DNA of 25,577 bases, taken from positions 1 through 25,577 of the forward strand of contig DATMFB010000235.1 in NCBI GenBank assembly GCA_035556395.1, written 5' to 3'. Positions 22,248 through 25,577 of this stretch are shown here, piece by piece. Position 1 is the first letter of the stretch. Every line of letters begins with the position of its first letter. This DNA comes from 73-13 sp035556395. GTDB lineage: Bacteria; Actinomycetota; Actinomycetes; Actinomycetales; Microbacteriaceae. The notes under the pieces are model-generated. The model saw only the letters and a list, made by a program, of their open reading frames with translations. It was not told where the DNA came from and made no database searches. The position numbers and the translations under genes are program-made.

Positions 22248-23018
22248 TCAGTGCTCGGAACGGTAGCGGCGCACGATGCGCTCGAGCAAGAGCGTGACCA
22301 GGAAGAACACGAGACCGACGATGATCGACGCGAAGACGAACGCCCAGGCGAGCGCCGACTTGCCCGACTTCGCGTAGCTCGCGATCGCCGTCCCGAGGCC
22401 GTCGGCCGGCCCGCCGAAGTACTCCGCGACGAGCGCGGAGATGACGGCGAGCGAGCTCGCGATCCGGATACCGGTGATGAGGAACGGCAGCGCCATCGGG
22501 AGGGTCAGACGGCGGAAGGTCTGCGGCTTTGTCGCGGCGTAGGCGAGGAAGAGGTCGCGCTGCACCGGACGCGCCTGGCGCAGCCCGCGCAGCACGTTGA
22601 TGTAGACGGGGACGAACGAGGCGATCGCGGCGATGAGCACCCGGCCCGTCTGGGCGGACGCGCCGAACATCGTGTTGAAGATCGGGGTCAGCGCGACGAT
22701 CGGCACGACCGCGATCGCCGCGACGACGGGCGCCGCCATCCCGTCGAGCGGCCGGATGAGCGCGGCGAGCGCGGCGAGGACGATCGCGATGATCGCGCCG
22801 ATGAGCAGGCCGAGCGCCGCGTTGCCCGCCGTGATCCGCGTCGCGTTCAGGATGATCCCGAAGTTGTCCGTGAACTGCGTGATGATCGCGTTCGGACTCG
22901 GCACGCTCGGCGGCAGGATCTTCGCGACATCGACGAGCACGTACCAGAGCGCGAGCAGCAGCGCGCCCGCGACGATCGGCGCGACGATGCGCATGGTCCG
23001 CTCGAGCCCGACGTTCAT
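22248..23018 (-). CDS. ABC transporter permease, second in operon D
   Basis: This 256-residue BPD_transp_1 permease has spans at about 11-30, 64-88, 98-118, 127-145, 182-200 and 225-246, and the EAA loop FLAYAATKPQTFRRLTLPMA near 157-176. ATG 23018 overlaps the ATPase stop as ATGA, so translation is coupled. Together with the larger permease encoded two genes upstream it should form a heterodimeric channel for the THI5-like binding protein. The substrate is unknown. Confidence 0.9.
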   Translation of the reverse strand: MNVGLERTMRIVAPIVAGALLLALWYVLVDVAKILPPSVPSPNAIITQFTDNFGIILNATRITAGNAALGLLIGAIIAIVLAALAALIRPLDGMAAPVVAAIAVVPIVALTPIFNTMFGASAQTGRVLIAAIASFVPVYINVLRGLRQARPVQRDLFLAYAATKPQTFRRLTLPMALPFLITGIRIASSLAVISALVAEYFGGPADGLGTAIASYAKSGKSALAWAFVFASIIVGLVFFLVTLLLERIVRRYRSEH

Positions 23019-23836
23019 CGCTCCGGCGCCCGCTCCACCGGGGCGCCGTGCAGCGCCTCCCGGACCTCGGTGACCTTCGCGAAGAACTCGGGGGACTCCC
23101 GCAGCAGCTCCGGCCGGGCGGTGCCGAGTGGGACGTCGACGATGTGGGTGATCCGGCCGGGCCGGGGCGACATGACGACGACGCGATCGGACAGGAAGAC
23201 CGCCTCGGGGATCGAGTGCGTCACGAAGACGACCGCCGCACGGGATTCGACGGCGATCCGCGCGAGCTCGGTCTGCATCCGCTCGCGCGTCATCTCGTCG
23301 AGGGCGCCGAACGGCTCGTCCATGAGCAGCAGCCGCGGTCGCTCCGCGAGGGCGCGCGCGATCGCGACGCGCTGCTGCATGCCGCCCGAGAGCTGGTCCG
23401 GGTAGCGGTCCCGGAAGTCGGACAGCCCGACGAGCGTCGCGAGCGCCTCGGCCCGCTCGGCCCGCTCGGCGTAGGAGACGCCGTGGATCTCGAGCGGCAG
23501 GGCGATGTTCTGCACGACCGTCCGCCAGGGCAGGAGGCCGGCCTGCTGGAACGCGATGCCGTACTCCTGGTCGAGTCGCGCCTGGCGAGCGGGCTTGCCG
23601 TAGACCTCGACGGTCCCGGCGGTCGGCTGGTCGAGGTCGGCGATGAGCCGCATGAGCGTCGACTTCCCGCAGCCGGATGGGCCGATGAGCGCGACGAACT
23701 CCCCCGCTCCGATCTCGAGGTCGATGCCGGTCAGCGCCGAGACCGCCTTCGCGCGCTTGCCGAACGCCTTGTCGACGCCCGCGACCCGGACGGCCGGGGT
23801 CTGCGCGGCCTGCTCCTTGGTGACGAATCTGCTCAC
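23015..23836 (-). CDS. ABC transporter ATP-binding protein, operon D
   Basis: This 273-residue ATPase has Walker A GPSGCGKS at 52-59, FQQAGLLPW after the Q-loop Gln, signature LSGGMQQR from 149, Walker B LLLMDEP with Asp173 and Glu174, D-loop FGALDE and H-loop His207 (FVTHS). It is of the SsuB/TauB/ThiZ group. The start is GTG 23836, with GGAGAGG about 7 nt upstream; it overlaps the preceding permease stop as GTGA. Longer open frames to 24706 are antisense-style shadows of the upstream permease gene. It powers the two flanking permeases. Confidence 0.92.
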   Translation of the reverse strand: MSRFVTKEQAAQTPAVRVAGVDKAFGKRAKAVSALTGIDLEIGAGEFVALIGPSGCGKSTLMRLIADLDQPTAGTVEVYGKPARQARLDQEYGIAFQQAGLLPWRTVVQNIALPLEIHGVSYAERAERAEALATLVGLSDFRDRYPDQLSGGMQQRVAIARALAERPRLLLMDEPFGALDEMTRERMQTELARIAVESRAAVVFVTHSIPEAVFLSDRVVVMSPRPGRITHIVDVPLGTARPELLRESPEFFAKVTEVREALHGAPVERAPER

Positions 23837-24723
23837 GCGGTCGCCTCTCCCCTTCGATAGTTCCTCATCGTCCAGCCGAAGAACGCGACGGCCCCGGCCG
23901 CGACGAGCCCGAGCCCCACGGCCCCGACGATCGGACCCCACGGGATCGCGGGATCGCTCGAGCCCTGGCCACCGAGCTGGATGATCATCCGGCCGATGCC
24001 GCCTGGCATCCCGATCGACACCTCGGCGACGACCGCGCCGATGACGGCGTTCGCCGCCGCGAGCCGGATCGCCGGGAGGAGGTACGGCACGGCCGCGGGG
24101 AAGCGGAGCTTGCGCAGCGTGGTCCAATAGCCCGCCGCGTAGGTCCGCATGAGCTCGGCATGCGCGCGGTCGGGCGAGCCGAGGCCCTTCAGCGCGCCGA
24201 TCGCGACGGGGAAGAACGCGAGGTACGACGCGACGAGCGCGACCGAGAGCCACTGCGGCCAGGGCGTGCCCGACCGGTCTATCTGGATGCCGATCGAGTT
24301 GACGACGGGGGCGAACGCGATGAGCGGCACCGTCTGCGAGACGATGACCCACGGCAGGATGCCCCACTCGGCGACCCGCCAGCGCTGCATGATGACGGCG
24401 AGCACGATCCCGACGGCGACGCCGATCGCGAAGCCCGCCGCCGCGATGCCGAGCGTCGTGATCGATGCCGCCGCGACGGCCTGCCACAGCGGCGCCGTGT
24501 CCCCGCCGCTCGTCGGCCCGAAGAGCCGTTCGAACATCGTCCACACGTGCGGCATCGCCCGGTCGGTCGTGCGCGGGAGGATCCGCAGGCCCGAGTTGCG
24601 CTCCCCCTCGACCGCGCCGATCACGACGCCGTCGGTCGGTCCGAGCAGCTTGTACAGCTCCCAGAGCACGATGCCGAGCGCGATGCCGATGATGCCGTAG
24701 ACCCACGGCAGCGCGCGTCTCAC
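23833..24723 (-). CDS. ABC transporter permease, first in operon D
   Basis: This 296-residue permease is longer than its partner because of an external segment (about residues 30-80, rich in Gly, Arg and Thr) between the first span (7-27) and the core. The core spans lie at about 84-111, 122-143, 160-178, 214-235 and 262-284. The EAA loop is at 190-213 (LMRTYAAGYWTTLRKLRFPA). The GTG start at 24723 overlaps the stop of the LLM gene as GTGA, tying the oxidoreductase and the importer into one translation unit. Confidence 0.9.
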   Translation of the reverse strand: MRRALPWVYGIIGIALGIVLWELYKLLGPTDGVVIGAVEGERNSGLRILPRTTDRAMPHVWTMFERLFGPTSGGDTAPLWQAVAAASITTLGIAAAGFAIGVAVGIVLAVIMQRWRVAEWGILPWVIVSQTVPLIAFAPVVNSIGIQIDRSGTPWPQWLSVALVASYLAFFPVAIGALKGLGSPDRAHAELMRTYAAGYWTTLRKLRFPAAVPYLLPAIRLAAANAVIGAVVAEVSIGMPGGIGRMIIQLGGQGSSDPAIPWGPIVGAVGLGLVAAGAVAFFGWTMRNYRRGEATA

Positions 24724-25577
24724 GACTTCGCCGTGACCTGTTCGGCGAGCGCGGGGATCACGGTCTCGCCGTAGACCCGGAGCGTCTCCTCCTTGTTGTC
24801 GTGCATGAGGTAGCCCGCGAAGTGGTCGACCCCGATCGCCTTGAGCGCGCGCAGCTTGGCGATGTGGTCCTCGGCGGTGCCGAGCACGCAGAACCGGTCG
24901 ACGATCTCGTCCGGCACGAAGTCCACGTGGTCGTTATCCGCCTTGCCGTGCGTGTTGTAGTCGTAGCCCTCGCGGCCCTTGATGTAGTCGGTGAACGCCT
25001 GCGGGACGGGGGCGTCCGCGCCATAGCGCTTGACGACGTCGGCGACGTGGTTGCCGACCATCCCGCCGAACCAGCGGTTCTGCGCGCGCATGTGCGCCCA
25101 GTCGTCGCCGATGTAGAACGGCGCGCTGACGCAGAACTTGATCGAGTCGGGGTCGCGACCGGCGTTCGCCGCCGCCTCGCGGACGGTGCCGATCATCCAG
25201 GACGCGATGTCGATGTCGGCGAGCTGCAGGATGTAGCCGTCGCCGACCTCGCCGGTCAGCTTGAGCGCCTGCGGCCCGTACGCGGCGACCCAGACCTCGA
25301 GCTCCGAGCCGGTCGACCACGGGAAGCGCAGGGTCGAGCCGTTGTACTCGACGGAACGCGAGTTGCCGAGCTCGCGGATGACATGGATCGACTCGCGGAG
25401 CTCGGCGAGCGTCGTCGGCTTGCCGTTCGTGACGCGCACCGCCGAGTCGCCGCGGCCGATGCCGCAGATCGTGCGGTTGCCGTACATCTCGTTGAGCGTC
25501 GCGAACACGCTCGCGGTCACCGTCCAGTCGCGCGTCGCGGGGTTGGTGACGAACGGTCCGACCTTGATCTTCCGGGT
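24720..25577 (-). CDS. LLM class F420-dependent oxidoreductase, TIGR03842-like, N-terminus beyond right edge
   Basis: 285 residues are visible, and the frame is open through the last base, so the true start lies outside. Features: KVGPFVTNPATRDW, TICGIGRGDSAVR, the LLM strand VWVAAYGPQALKLTGEVGDG, and ILQLADIDIASWMI. The GKADNDHVDFVPDEIVDRF segment and the C-terminal GVDHFAGYLMHDNKEETL look like the TIGR03842 group, thought to use F420. An internal GTG at 25520 would cut conserved sequence and is rejected as the start. In actinobacteria this group is often found with dihydropyrimidinase and aminotransferase genes. It would supply a hydride-transfer step in the pathway of operon D. Confidence 0.88.
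   Translation of the reverse strand, partial: TRKIKVGPFVTNPATRDWTVTASVFATLNEMYGNRTICGIGRGDSAVRVTNGKPTTLAELRESIHVIRELGNSRSVEYNGSTLRFPWSTGSELEVWVAAYGPQALKLTGEVGDGYILQLADIDIASWMIGTVREAAANAGRDPDSIKFCVSAPFYIGDDWAHMRAQNRWFGGMVGNHVADVVKRYGADAPVPQAFTDYIKGREGYDYNTHGKADNDHVDFVPDEIVDRFCVLGTAEDHIAKLRALKAIGVDHFAGYLMHDNKEETLRVYGETVIPALAEQVTAKS

Overview
The window is high-GC DNA (about 70% G+C by eye, third codon positions almost all G or C) from an actinobacterium, most likely Micrococcales and probably Microbacteriaceae. Reasons: the yceD-rpmF-rnc-fpg-smc-ftsY chromosomal order, two F420-type luciferase-like oxidoreductases, L32 without zinc cysteines, and several genes whose start codon lies 6-7 nt after a TANNNT -10 element (leaderless mRNAs). 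I call 27 protein genes, two of them cut by the window edges. I see no tRNA, rRNA, IS element or CRISPR array. No gap exceeds 300 nt; the largest are 14992-15150 and 22125-22247.

Region A (1-7419) looks like an uncharacterised catabolic and uptake locus. Leftward: a DUF6282-type metal-dependent hydrolase followed, with a 4-nt overlap, by an NHL beta-propeller (cut at the left edge). Rightward from a shared divergent promoter region with a perfect 7-bp inverted repeat: an SDR oxidoreductase, an ABC importer of the nitrate/sulfonate/taurine class (ATPase, lipoprotein, two different permeases) and a zinc-type medium-chain dehydrogenase. The logical reading is import of a small, probably anionic or aromatic, compound followed by oxidation and hydrolysis; the substrate cannot be read from the sequence. 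A 15-bp perfect palindrome sits at the translation start of the first permease.

Region B (7420-9086): a convergent stem-loop, an F420-type LLM oxidoreductase and a divergent gamma-carbonic-anhydrase-like protein.

Region C (9083-19471, all leftward) is the conserved core block yceD, rpmF, rnc, fpg, smc, ftsY. It is interrupted by an NAD-dependent epimerase, a small AroQ chorismate mutase and a left-handed beta-helix protein between fpg and smc, and by a membrane-anchored sulfite-oxidase-like molybdoenzyme between smc and ftsY. A palindromic repeat family sits at gene borders here. One doubled copy lies in frame inside fpg and adds about 30 residues.

Region D (19511-25577, leftward) is a second catabolic operon: a TIGR03842-like F420 oxidoreductase (cut at the right edge), permease, ATPase, permease, a THI5/NMT1-like lipoprotein and a class III aminotransferase. 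The first four genes are joined by 4-nt overlaps. The composition resembles actinobacterial reductive pyrimidine or hydantoin degradation loci. A GlnR-like half-site pair lies before the lipoprotein gene, which would fit nitrogen control; this is an inference.
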